Positions 1-7,402 of a stretch of DNA of 20,359 nt are shown one piece after another. The DNA comes from a virus. A program made the translations under genes and the position numbers. Positions within the stretch are counted from its first letter, which is position 1. Each line of letters begins with the position of its first letter. The notes under the pieces are model-generated. The model saw nothing but the letters and a program-made list of their open reading frames with translations, ran no database searches and had not been told where the DNA came from. The stretch spans positions 1 to 20,359 of IMG/VR virus record IMGVR_UViG_3300008120_010089. One strand, given 5' to 3'.

Positions 1-911
1 TCTTTCATTTTTTCCATGAAAGCTTCAGCTTTGAATGGAGGCAATTGTCCGACATCAATATAAAAAACTCTTCTTTCGGGTGCTCTCGAAAGCCTATACA
101 CCAACATTGCGTCTTCCATGAGTCTTAATTGGTGTGCTGGCCCTCTGGCTGCTTCAACCATTGAAACGCCATAGGGGTAGAAAGTTTTTCTATCATCACC
201 GATTTTGGCATGGACAATTTGTTCTGGAGCAAACCGGATGGCAGTTGCCATCATAATTTCTTGATCTGTCGATTGTACTACAGGCGCTCTTGTAAGGCTT
301 TGGTAATCTGGTCCTTCTTTACTTTGCTGGAATTCGACTATTTTTCCTTTTGTTGTTTCAATTCTGTACATGGAATCAGCTGGCAAACGGACTAATTTCA
401 AAACACCATCTTTGGGGTTGTCTAAATTGACAACAATCTCATAAAACAAATCACCATAAAGCAACAGACTCTTGAAATCTGCCCAAACTCTTCTGTTGAT
501 ATTGACCATGGACCTGTGAAAGAACAAAAATTCAAGTTCATCTCTGACATCATCGTTTTTACAGGAAATAGTAAGCACATTTCCTTTAGAATCTTTCTGA
601 CAGTTATGCACCACCGTACTATTGGTACAAAAGTTTTCGTGTTTTTCAACTGTAAGGTCGTAAACTGGTTGTTCTTTGCCTTCTATTTTACCGATTACTC
701 TTCTTGTGGAAGTAAAGTTGTAGGCCAACCATCTGATTTCACGAATGCTGAATCCTTCAGTCTTCAGTCTATTTTTAAGTGTTCTCCAATCACAATCAAT
801 TAGTTTCATAATTTGACCCATTGAAAGGTCTTGAGCCAAATAACGGCAATATTGATTTACCTTTTCAAGTTTTGGGAAGAACTTTCCTGTTCTCCATTCA
901 TCAACTTTTGG
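1..911 (-). CDS. gp20: Portal protein (T4 gp20-like), C-terminal part preceded by intein C-terminal half; frameshifted and cut by window edge
   Basis: The minus strand is open from 911 down to the left edge, in a frame one base off the upstream portal fragment. The first 101 readable codons (905-603) are the C-terminal part of an intein: a helical segment with helix-turn-helix character (IMKLIDCDWRTLKNRL), then block F (VYDLTVEKHENF) and block G ending VVHN. The C-extein then starts at Cys (600-602) and continues as gp20-like portal: VRDELEFLFFHRSMVNINRR, later RRVFYIDVGQLP, which strongly resembles the T4 portal motif RVFYIDVGNLP. The portal is the dodecameric ring at the capsid vertex through which the terminase pumps DNA. 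A TAG at 912-914 closes this frame upstream. There is no convincing start codon or ribosome-binding site for separate expression (ATG at 821 or 809 are possible but unsupported). The gene continues beyond base 1. Confidence 0.8.
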
Positions 912-1074
912 CTATTTTAGTTTGCCGTGGACTATGAGCCCAGCCAAGCGTGTAGTCATGTTTCTCGAAATCCCAGCAATATACCAAGAATTTTTCATTA
1001 GCATGAGTTTTGGCTAGTTCCTCGATGGGTATTAAACCAAATGGGGTTGCTACTGGAGTGTCACCAGAAAGACA
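603..1074 (-). other. Degenerate intein inside the portal gene (block A and blocks F/G kept, block B lost, +1 frameshift)
   Basis: The element runs from Cys105 of the portal frame (codon 1072-1074) to the terminal Asn (codon 603-605) followed by the Cys+1 extein residue. It is 472 bases, that is 157 codons plus one extra base. Seen directly: block A at the start, about 56 residues in the first frame, a shift at AAAA, then 101 residues carrying a helix-turn-helix-like segment and intact blocks F and G (VVHN/C). The TxxH motif of block B and any LAGLIDADG or HNH catalytic core are missing. Known: the block B His assists the first acyl shift, so splicing should be impaired even if the frame is restored. 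Inference: an internal deletion removed block B and most of the homing endonuclease, leaving its DNA-binding tail. Confidence 0.85.
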
Positions 1075-1386
1075 GGCCTCATCTGCAAATACATTCAGGG
1101 CCATTTCAATTTCTGGAACGCTTCTTAATCTTTCATATTCTTTATATCTTGATTGTCTATTGCTTACTGTTGATAAATCGATAAAATCATTAGTTTCACG
1201 AAGTCTAACAAATCTAGAGTCTGCACCACCCCAAAAGCTGCCATCGGGGCTCATGGATGGAATTGAGTCTGGTGATGTAATGCCTGCGCCTACAACATCT
1301 TTAGTGTTGACTGTTCTTTCAAGGGGATCAGGAGTGAAGGCAAAACTAAATGTCTTAAAAAAGTCAGCCCATAATGGCGTTGGCAT
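901..1386 (-). CDS. gp20: Portal protein (T4 gp20-like), N-terminal part fused to intein N-terminal half; ends at a frameshift stop
   Basis: This 161-codon frame encodes about 104 residues of portal N-extein (EYERLRSVPEIEMALNVFADEA, split here as the segment before Cys105), followed by an intein start, CLSGDTPVATPFGLIPIEEL, a textbook block A. It stops at TGA 901-903, where the downstream intein and portal continue in the +1 frame. The shift can only lie in the few bases between that TGA and the TAG at 912-914, which contain a run of four A. Block B (TxxH), normally expected soon after the GWAHSPRQTKIAK stretch, is absent. As written, only a truncated portal with an unfinished intein would be made. 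The cause may be a true mutation, a sequencing or assembly error, or an unusual recoding event. A late-promoter-like ATAAATA lies 36 bases upstream. Confidence 0.82.
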   Translation of the reverse strand: MPTPLWADFFKTFSFAFTPDPLERTVNTKDVVGAGITSPDSIPSMSPDGSFWGGADSRFVRLRETNDFIDLSTVSNRQSRYKEYERLRSVPEIEMALNVFADEACLSGDTPVATPFGLIPIEELAKTHANEKFLVYCWDFEKHDYTLGWAHSPRQTKIAKS

Positions 1387-1422
1387 ATTTTCTATTCAAC
1401 CTTTCGTACACTATATTGTAGT

Positions 1423-1429
1423 TATTTAT
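1423..1429 (-). promoter_or_regulatory. Putative late promoter (ATAAATA) for the portal gene
   Basis: On the minus strand the bases read AATAAATAA, 36 bases before the portal ATG. This matches seven of eight positions of the T4 late consensus TATAAATA, and similar motifs precede other likely late genes in this window. It is a short AT-rich motif, so a chance match is possible. Confidence 0.5.
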
Positions 1430-1443
1430 TCTAGCTATGTTTT

Positions 1444-1758
1444 TTAACCATTTAATAATTTTGAATCTTGCTGTTGGTTTTCTGCTGCCTTCAGATTGTT
1501 TTGTTCGGATGCCAGCATATCATCTAGAATTTTTAGCGCATTTTGTGCGTCTGCCATGGATGCGAATCCCATCTGCATTCGGGATTGCTCCATTTGTTGT
1601 TGTCGCTTTCTTCTTTTGTTTTCAACAAGATCAATAGATGCTAATGCTTTTTTCAAATAATATTTGGTGTCTTCAAGCGCAAATTGCGATGGAAGGCTTG
1701 AAAGTAAACCTCCGAGTTTTTCTTTAATTTCAGTAAGAATTTTCTCGTTTCTGTTCAT
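1444..1758 (-). CDS. Hypothetical 104-aa coiled-coil protein
   Basis: I do not recognise a family. The product is strongly helical, charged and Gln-rich, with a likely coiled coil in the middle (about residues 35-65, around IDLVENKRRKRQQQMEQ) and a second helix rich in Ala, Asn and Gln near the C-terminus. No membrane segment or signal peptide is visible. The ATG overlaps the stop of the upstream 266-aa gene (ATGA) and is preceded by AGGAG at good spacing, so the start is well supported and the two genes are translationally coupled. It sits between terminase and portal, where phages often place head-assembly or packaging genes; a role there is inference only. Confidence 0.75.
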   Translation of the reverse strand: MNRNEKILTEIKEKLGGLLSSLPSQFALEDTKYYLKKALASIDLVENKRRKRQQQMEQSRMQMGFASMADAQNALKILDDMLASEQNNLKAAENQQQDSKLLNG

Positions 1759-2555
1759 TTAATCTCCTGAATATGAAAAACATTTATTCTTTCACCTAGC
1801 AATGTATATTCTATGCCATCGCTTCTAACAGTTTGATTTGCATTTATTGTTATCTTATAACTTGCATCATTTTGATTGCAGTAAGCAAAATGAGTTGGTA
1901 TCGCTACCTCTTTGAAGTTTAATAATCTTCTTTTTATATTCCTATAATCATTTTCAGAAATTGATTTATAATGAATAAAAAGTTTCTTGAGCAACTTTTT
2001 GTTTTTCCTTTCGATGAAATAATCTACAAATGGATTGTCTTTGTTTTCAAAATGAATAGTGTTTTTCTCAAGTGATAAAACATGGTTGCCAACTTTAAAT
2101 CTTCTAATTGGCTTCCATGTATCTGAAATGTTTTCTGGAAAAGGTTGGATAGTTGTTTCCAAGAAAATTCTAGTGTTGTTTGAAAATTCGTTGAGTAAAT
2201 CTTGAATTCGTTCAGCGTAGTAATAGGTATTTGAATAAATTTCATTGATTAGGGCCATAGTTTGTTCAGGTTTGCCTGCGTCAAAATAGAGGCTAGAAAT
2301 AGAGTCTGGGAGAACTAAATTATTTTTAGTTTCCAACAAATAACGGATATCTCTTGTTTCAGAGAATCTAACAGCATTTTTAATTGGTGAGTTTCTGCCA
2401 AGTCTTTCAAAAAGTCTGAAAAGATTTTCTTTGTCAGTATACAGATTATTAATCCATTCCTCATCGTACATAGATTTTTTCAAGGCATCTGCGTATTCAT
2501 CCATTCTGAATTCGATTTGATTTGTTTTCGATTTCAATTCATTTACTGTTTTCAT
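1755..2555 (-). CDS. Hypothetical 266-aa protein of the packaging cluster
   Basis: No family recognised. The N-terminal half is helical (EFRMDEYADALKKSMYDEEW and following), with a middle stretch rich in Tyr and Asn (NEIYSNTYYYAERIQDLLNE). The second half holds a basic patch (FIERKNKKLLKKL) and a likely beta-rich end. No catalytic motif, membrane helix or cysteine cluster is visible. The start has AAAGG six bases upstream, overlapping the end of the terminase gene, so it is probably co-transcribed with terminase, and it overlaps the next gene by ATGA. Its place between terminase and portal suggests a structural or assembly role, but the sequence itself does not show one. Confidence 0.75.
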   Translation of the reverse strand: MKTVNELKSKTNQIEFRMDEYADALKKSMYDEEWINNLYTDKENLFRLFERLGRNSPIKNAVRFSETRDIRYLLETKNNLVLPDSISSLYFDAGKPEQTMALINEIYSNTYYYAERIQDLLNEFSNNTRIFLETTIQPFPENISDTWKPIRRFKVGNHVLSLEKNTIHFENKDNPFVDYFIERKNKKLLKKLFIHYKSISENDYRNIKRRLLNFKEVAIPTHFAYCNQNDASYKITINANQTVRSDGIEYTLLGERINVFHIQEIK

Positions 2556-2564
2556 GGTTTACCT

Positions 2565-4397
2565 TTATTGCTGTAAAAAGAAAAGTCCAAAAGTAATCCA
2601 AGATATAGCCCATCCAAACTCCTTTAGAATTTTATCATTTTTTCTATACATTCCAATTATAAGTTCCTGTTCATATTCTTCTGGTGTTTTTTCTTGTTTT
2701 ACAACATAATCTTTGATATAGTTATCCAAAGCAGACTTCAATTCACTTCTGATATCATATAAGCCCGATACTTTGTTATCGGTAGAATTACCATCAACTG
2801 TAATTGGTGACTCTCTGACAAGTTCAGTTCTAGCATGAACAGCTAGCGCCATGGCCATGACAGCATCATCGTGTTTTCCTTTTGCAGCTTGAGCTTTTCT
2901 TGTCTGGGTGTTGTATTCAAAAGTATTTAGCTCTTGAATTAGACGGGAGCTTTTTATTTTCAGGGACTTATTAATTACTCTTGATTGAAATTCTTGAAGA
3001 ATAATAGGCCTGTTTGCAGTTGTGATCTTAATTCCGGCTCTAGGGTTTTTTGAGTTTTTTGATGAATAATAAATGTTTTCATAGTAGAGGTCGTTTTGCA
3101 AAATATTCAAAATGATTCCACCTGTCGCCATATCTTCGACAATAACAAGTGCTGTATTGTATAGGTTGGCAAGCTCATGGACAACATTTGCTAAATCATG
3201 GGGTGCAATTAGGTTGCTATAAAATTCAGCACATTGCTCTAAATTGTTTACATTCAAAACTTGAATACAAGAATTATCTCCTTCTTCTCCAACTCCTTCT
3301 GCTGAGTCAACAGATATAATGTATTCTTGGCCATCTACTGGTTGTTTCCAAATCCAAAGAGCCCCTCTTTCAATTTCTTGTCCGTGATCTTCAGAAAAGT
3401 TTTTATTTGCATATCTTGGGAAAAGCTTTTTAGTTGGCCTTGTTTTCCTTACTTCATCTTGCAGTTCCACAAGAACTTTTGATGGAACATAAGTTTCTCC
3501 AGAACCTAAGAACGATCTCAAAACTTCCTGTGCAAAACCTTTTTCACCTAATTGTGCTAGCTGTTCGTCAACCCACTTGGGATTATTTTTCTTGCTGTAA
3601 TCCGGGTGTTCCCAGTAATCAAGATCGATTACATGGAACATATTTTTTCCTTCTTTGGCTTTTGTATATGTTTCCTCGTACCAGTTTCCCAAACCATTTA
3701 CGGTGGAGACGAGGACGCAGCTACCACCTGTTGAAAGCACAGGCCACATAGCCTTCCAATGCTTGTCCATATCTGGAATAAATGCAGCCTCATCAATGAT
3801 AAGAAATGTAACTGACTTACCACGGGCAGCTTCTGGGGAATAGAACTGAAGTGCGCCACCTGTGTCTGGAAACTGTTTAAGGTGATCGTTCCATTTTCCA
3901 TCTTTTTTTGGTTTCATCCAAACTGGCATATGTTCAACAGCACGATCAACCATATAGCCAATAACGGTTGCTTCACGGTCGGTTTTTGATAATGCCATGA
4001 TCTGTTGATCTAATTGAAACATACATTTCCATAAACCATAAAATATACTAACAGTTGTTAGGCCACCTTGACGGAATTTAGATATAATATTGAATCTGTG
4101 ATCTTCATAGTCCTGTATTGTTCTATTTTGGTATTTAAACATCATAAAGGGTATTAGCCCTTTGGTTGGATGCAAGATTCTGATATACTTTTGGCAAAAA
4201 TAAGAAAAACTTTCAGCGCATTTGACAATTTCTTCTTCCTGTCTTTCAATTGGATATTTTTCAATATCATCAATAGTTTCATCAGGATCGATGTTTAGTT
4301 GGTACGCATCGAAATGAAAAAATTCTTGGTCAAAAGTTTTCAGATAATATTCTTTTGTGCTTTTGAATTTGTTTTTCCAAACACTTTTTGCTGTCAT
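2565..4397 (-). CDS. gp17: Terminase large subunit (T4 gp17-like packaging ATPase/nuclease)
   Basis: This is the motor that translocates DNA into the prohead through the portal and cuts the concatemer. Numbering from the chosen ATG (610 aa): deviant Walker A FRQGGLTT at about 108-115, in the place of T4 SRQLGKTT and with Leu where T4 has the Walker Lys; Walker B TFLIIDEAAF with D202/E203; coupling motif LVSTVNG around 229-235. The C-terminal RNase H-like nuclease has acidic residues D364 (SVDSAEGVG), E421/D422 (VIVEDMATGG) and D510/D511 (KGKHDDAVMAMALA). Length matches T4 gp17 (610 aa). An in-frame ATG at 4424 would add nine residues but has no ribosome-binding site; the chosen start has only a weak GGA. 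The last 17 residues are unusually hydrophobic (WAISWITFGLFFLQQ), which is odd for a terminase. Confidence 0.95.
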   Translation of the reverse strand: MTAKSVWKNKFKSTKEYYLKTFDQEFFHFDAYQLNIDPDETIDDIEKYPIERQEEEIVKCAESFSYFCQKYIRILHPTKGLIPFMMFKYQNRTIQDYEDHRFNIISKFRQGGLTTVSIFYGLWKCMFQLDQQIMALSKTDREATVIGYMVDRAVEHMPVWMKPKKDGKWNDHLKQFPDTGGALQFYSPEAARGKSVTFLIIDEAAFIPDMDKHWKAMWPVLSTGGSCVLVSTVNGLGNWYEETYTKAKEGKNMFHVIDLDYWEHPDYSKKNNPKWVDEQLAQLGEKGFAQEVLRSFLGSGETYVPSKVLVELQDEVRKTRPTKKLFPRYANKNFSEDHGQEIERGALWIWKQPVDGQEYIISVDSAEGVGEEGDNSCIQVLNVNNLEQCAEFYSNLIAPHDLANVVHELANLYNTALVIVEDMATGGIILNILQNDLYYENIYYSSKNSKNPRAGIKITTANRPIILQEFQSRVINKSLKIKSSRLIQELNTFEYNTQTRKAQAAKGKHDDAVMAMALAVHARTELVRESPITVDGNSTDNKVSGLYDIRSELKSALDNYIKDYVVKQEKTPEEYEQELIIGMYRKNDKILKEFGWAISWITFGLFFLQQ

Positions 4398-4449
4398 TGG
4401 TTTTTCCAAAAGGTAGACTAACATATATATGAGGGAAAGAGAGGCAAAA

Positions 4450-4908
4450 ATGTTATTAAATCCAGATCATGCTTATTTTGCACAAAAGATGCTTAGTGAT
4501 TTGAGAAATGAAAAAAAACACATGTTGTTTTATTTAACAGCTGCCTCGACAGTAGGGGGAATACACAGGGAAGAATTCAAAGAATACTTTGCAAAAGAAG
4601 CTGCATCTGAAATGGCACATGTAATTGAGTTCCAAAATGCCTTGCTTGGATTAGGTGTTGATCTGACAGAAACAAATGATGCTGTTGAGTTTAATCATTA
4701 TATATTAAGCTATTCTCCTATTGAACTTTTGGATTATGCTATGAAGATGGAAGCTGAAGTAGTTGCTAATTATGCACAGCGTATAAAGGAAGATGTAAAA
4801 TTACTACAAGAGCCAGATCAAACATGGATGGAAAATTTTTATGAGGATCAGTTGGTAAAAAGTAGGGAAGATGTTGATAATTTGAGAATGTTGTTAAGAA
4901 CTGTCTAA
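4450..4908 (+). CDS. Ferritin/bacterioferritin-like four-helix protein with altered diiron site
   Basis: The 152-aa product reads as a four-helix ferritin-like fold. Aligned by eye to bacterioferritin: E21 and Y28 in helix A (NEKKHMLFYL), E54xxH57 in helix B (SEMAHVIEF), E101 in helix C (MEAEVVANY). In helix D the expected ExxH is replaced by S138..D141 (VKSREDVDNL), so one metal site appears incomplete. Family role: iron storage or oxidation, or protection from peroxide; function here is uncertain because of the changed ligands. The start at 4450 is set by AGAGAGG five bases upstream; an in-frame ATG at 4429 lacks a ribosome-binding site. It is divergent from the terminase with only about 50 bases between the two starts. 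A ferritin-like protein next to packaging genes is unusual. Confidence 0.7.
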   Translation: MLLNPDHAYFAQKMLSDLRNEKKHMLFYLTAASTVGGIHREEFKEYFAKEAASEMAHVIEFQNALLGLGVDLTETNDAVEFNHYILSYSPIELLDYAMKMEAEVVANYAQRIKEDVKLLQEPDQTWMENFYEDQLVKSREDVDNLRMLLRTV

Positions 4909-4927
4909 CACTTTGATAGTCAGATAC

Positions 4928-4934
4928 ATAAATA
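4928..4934 (+). promoter_or_regulatory. Putative late promoter (CATAAATA) for the RCC1-repeat gene
   Basis: ATAAATA lies 26 bases before the ATG at 4961, followed by a good ribosome-binding site (GAGG). It differs from the T4 late consensus only at the first base. The spacing resembles that at the portal and 190-aa genes. Confidence 0.5.
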
Positions 4935-4960
4935 AAATAATATATTTGAGGTAATAAACC

Positions 4961-6862
4961 ATGTCATTTTTTCAAAATGTTTTTGATTTCGAGTTCAGGC
5001 CAACACTTTTAGGGGCTGACAGACAATACCAAATGTCTTGGAAGCTGCCAGCAAATACTAATCGCAGCGATTACATGTTGAGTGGAAATGCCGGTCCTTT
5101 TAACCTGTCTAACGGCGAAATACTTACAATAAATTATGCATATGATGTTAATTTTGTGAATTATTCATCTATGGATATTGATATATCTGGAACAACTCCA
5201 GAAGCAACTACTGCTCAAGAAATTGTTAGTACGCTAAACTCAGATGCGACATTTGCGAGTATGTTCACAGCTGTTGTATATCCAAGTACAACAAATCCCC
5301 AGAGTCCTAATAAGATTTTGATCAAAGGATTGAATAGTCGTGGTATATTCAGAGCTTATATTTCCAACAGCGGTGCTGAAAAAATTCTTCAGTTCAATAA
5401 GAAGGCTCCAATTCGTGAACTTCCAAGTTATTTTGCAAGATACACAATTGCAGAAAGATTCAACTATCCCACACTCGGCCCAGATCGTGTAATCGAACTT
5501 GATCCAGCATGCCCCTACGAAGCAGGCCTAATTTCAGCAGCTGGATATGACCCCGCTGCTCCCAAGGAAGACTGGGAGTTGCTACAAGGACAAAACGAGG
5601 CATACTGGACCTATAATAGGACATACGCTGATAGCGTATTAGTTTCTGAAATTAAATATCAATCAGGAGCCAGACCCGGAGACTTGGCAAAGAAGATATT
5701 TTATACCTACTCCGGTAGTGACCTAATTGGTCAACAAGATGTTCCTTATGTTTTACAAGAGGCCGATATACTAACACCTCCAAACGATCCAACTTATTTG
5801 TGGGTAGCAGGCTATAATGACAATGGTCGCCTTGGAACAAATGATACTATTAATTATTCATCACCAGTACAAACTGTTGCAGGTGGCAGCAATTGGAAAA
5901 TGGTATCTGGGGGATATGAGCATAGTGCTGGCGTGAAGTTTGACGGAACGCTTTGGTGCTGGGGAAGAAATGCGGATGGTCAACTTGGAACAAACGATAC
6001 AACAGATGTATCATCTCCAGTTCAAACAATTGCCAATACAGAAAACTGGAAATCTGTGGCTTGTGGTGGGTTCCATACTGTTGCAATCAAAGAAGACGGC
6101 ACTCTCTGGTCGTGGGGGAACAATTACAATGGGCAACTTGGTACGAATGATACAAATTATTATTCGTCTCCAGTTCAAGAAATAACAAATGGCACAACTT
6201 GGAAATCGGTAACTTGTGGTTACGCATTTACAGCAGCTATTAAGAATGACGGCACTCTCTGGATGTGGGGATTCAACTATGCCGGTCAGCTTGGAGATGA
6301 TTCTACTGATAGAAGAAGTTCTCCGGTTCAAACAATTGCTGGTGGTAATAATTGGTTCCAAGTAGCTTGTGGATATTCCTATACGGCTGCTGTAAAGACA
6401 GATGGCACACTTCATGTATGGGGAAGTAATTATGATGGTCAGCTAGGCACAAACGATACGGATGGGTATTCATCGCCAGTTCAAACTGTGACAGGTGGAA
6501 ATAATTGGAAAGCTGTAGCATGTGGAAATAGTCATACACTTGCTCTCGATTGTGATGGAAACATTTGGTCTTTTGGAAGCAATAGTTATGGAGAGCTAGG
6601 TGATTCTACTACAAATGACAAGTCATCTCCTGTACAAATTGAAACTGCAAGTTCTGAATGGGCACAAGTATTTGCAGGCGGTGAAGGATCAGGATCAATA
6701 AGAGACGATAAGACTTTGTGGGTTTGGGGCTTCAATCCAAGTGGTGAGCTTGGCACAGGAAACACTAACTTTTATTCATCTCCAGTCCAAACAGTTATGA
6801 ATGGAAATAACTGGAAATCAGGAGCATTTGGTACTTTCCACGCATTATTGCTGAAAAATTAA
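4961..6862 (+). CDS. Large virion-type protein with N-terminal beta domain and C-terminal seven-bladed RCC1 propeller
   Basis: The 633-aa product has two parts. Residues 1-279 form a beta-rich, Asn/Tyr/Pro-rich region without a family I can name (starts MSFFQNVFDFEFRPTLLGAD). Residues 280-633 are seven consecutive 51-residue repeats of the pattern LWxWGxNxxGQLGTNDTxxxSSPVQT...NWKxVxCGxxHTxAxKxDGT, which is the RCC1/BLIP-II signature and should close into a seven-bladed beta-propeller. In phages such propellers are usually displayed on tail fibres, baseplates or capsids and bind host surface or partner proteins; that role is inferred. The start has GAGG at good spacing and a late-promoter-like motif 26 bases upstream. 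There is no signal peptide. Its stop overlaps the convergent gene by four bases. Blades 6 and 7 are the most diverged. Confidence 0.85.
   Translation: MSFFQNVFDFEFRPTLLGADRQYQMSWKLPANTNRSDYMLSGNAGPFNLSNGEILTINYAYDVNFVNYSSMDIDISGTTPEATTAQEIVSTLNSDATFASMFTAVVYPSTTNPQSPNKILIKGLNSRGIFRAYISNSGAEKILQFNKKAPIRELPSYFARYTIAERFNYPTLGPDRVIELDPACPYEAGLISAAGYDPAAPKEDWELLQGQNEAYWTYNRTYADSVLVSEIKYQSGARPGDLAKKIFYTYSGSDLIGQQDVPYVLQEADILTPPNDPTYLWVAGYNDNGRLGTNDTINYSSPVQTVAGGSNWKMVSGGYEHSAGVKFDGTLWCWGRNADGQLGTNDTTDVSSPVQTIANTENWKSVACGGFHTVAIKEDGTLWSWGNNYNGQLGTNDTNYYSSPVQEITNGTTWKSVTCGYAFTAAIKNDGTLWMWGFNYAGQLGDDSTDRRSSPVQTIAGGNNWFQVACGYSYTAAVKTDGTLHVWGSNYDGQLGTNDTDGYSSPVQTVTGGNNWKAVACGNSHTLALDCDGNIWSFGSNSYGELGDSTTNDKSSPVQIETASSEWAQVFAGGEGSGSIRDDKTLWVWGFNPSGELGTGNTNFYSSPVQTVMNGNNWKSGAFGTFHALLLKN
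5798..6859 (+). repeat. Seven tandem RCC1 repeats of 153 bases (51 residues)
   Basis: Seven in-frame units start with LW, LH or IW and are uniformly 51 residues, the last three residues shorter. Strongly shared cores are GQLGTNDT, SSPVQT, NWK and DGTLW. Units 2-5 are closest to each other at the protein level, suggesting the most recent duplications are internal. The array encodes a single propeller domain. Confidence 0.9.
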
Positions 6863-7380
6863 ACAATATCTCCCCATTTATCTCTAATCCTTTGCAGTTC
6901 ACGATTTTTGATGACTGCAAAGGATTTTTTATCTAGTTGATTTTTCTGTTTTACAAGTTTTTCTATTTTCGTTTCAGCTATAGAAAATAAATTGTCAATA
7001 ACTTTTTCCCATTCTTCATGTGGAATATATGATTGCAAAACTCCAGCTGTTTCCGAATATACCAAGTTTCCTTTATACCACAATTTGATTGTATTTTCAT
7101 ACTCCATAAATGTTATATTAAGGTGATAGCCATACCCAAGTCCATCAAATGAGTGTCCTATTGAGTAGGAGTATGAATCTTCAGCAAATGTTGGCATAGT
7201 GTCTTCGTTAGGTTCTTCGTAAATTTCATCGAAATCTAAAACTTCTGCGCCTTCTGATTCCTTGACAAGTTCGTGTCCAAGAATCTTAGAAACTAAAAAT
7301 ATTTTGCCCTCATAACCCATTAGGTTTTTTTTTATAGCTTCTGTAGTTCTTTGCTCAACAATTCTGCTCTCTAGGTCCAT
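6859..7380 (-). CDS. Hypothetical 173-aa protein
   Basis: No family recognised. The N-terminal part is helical and acidic (MDLESRIVEQRTTEAIKK; then a run rich in Glu and Asp), the middle is a Tyr/Gly-rich beta-like stretch (SYSYSIGHSFDGLGYGYHL), and the C-terminus is a basic helical segment (AETKIEKLVKQKNQLDKK). The frame stays open to 7449, but those codons would overlap the divergent metallopeptidase start, so the ATG at 7380 is preferred. No clear ribosome-binding site is visible; a TATAAT sits just before this ATG. It converges on the RCC1 gene with a four-base overlap of stop codons. Nothing visible assigns a function. Confidence 0.65.
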   Translation of the reverse strand: MDLESRIVEQRTTEAIKKNLMGYEGKIFLVSKILGHELVKESEGAEVLDFDEIYEEPNEDTMPTFAEDSYSYSIGHSFDGLGYGYHLNITFMEYENTIKLWYKGNLVYSETAGVLQSYIPHEEWEKVIDNLFSIAETKIEKLVKQKNQLDKKSFAVIKNRELQRIRDKWGDIV

Positions 7381-7402
7381 ATTATAGAATATGGGGGTAA
7401 TC

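Noticed and set aside
422-803. ORFs on both strands opposite or out of frame with the portal C-terminal part
   Set aside because: The intein/portal frame through this region gives clear block F/G and portal motifs, so these are shadows.
603-1074. Naturally split, trans-splicing intein
   Set aside because: The N-terminal piece would lack block B, and no promoter, start codon or ribosome-binding site supports separate expression of the C-terminal piece; a decayed intein fits better, though it cannot be excluded.
1010-1447. Plus-strand ORF opposite the portal N-terminus
   Set aside because: Antisense to a recognisable portal and intein, with no ribosome-binding site or protein-like motifs.
5850-6539. 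Several ORFs antisense or out of frame over the RCC1 array
   Set aside because: They are periodic shadows of the 153-base repeats.
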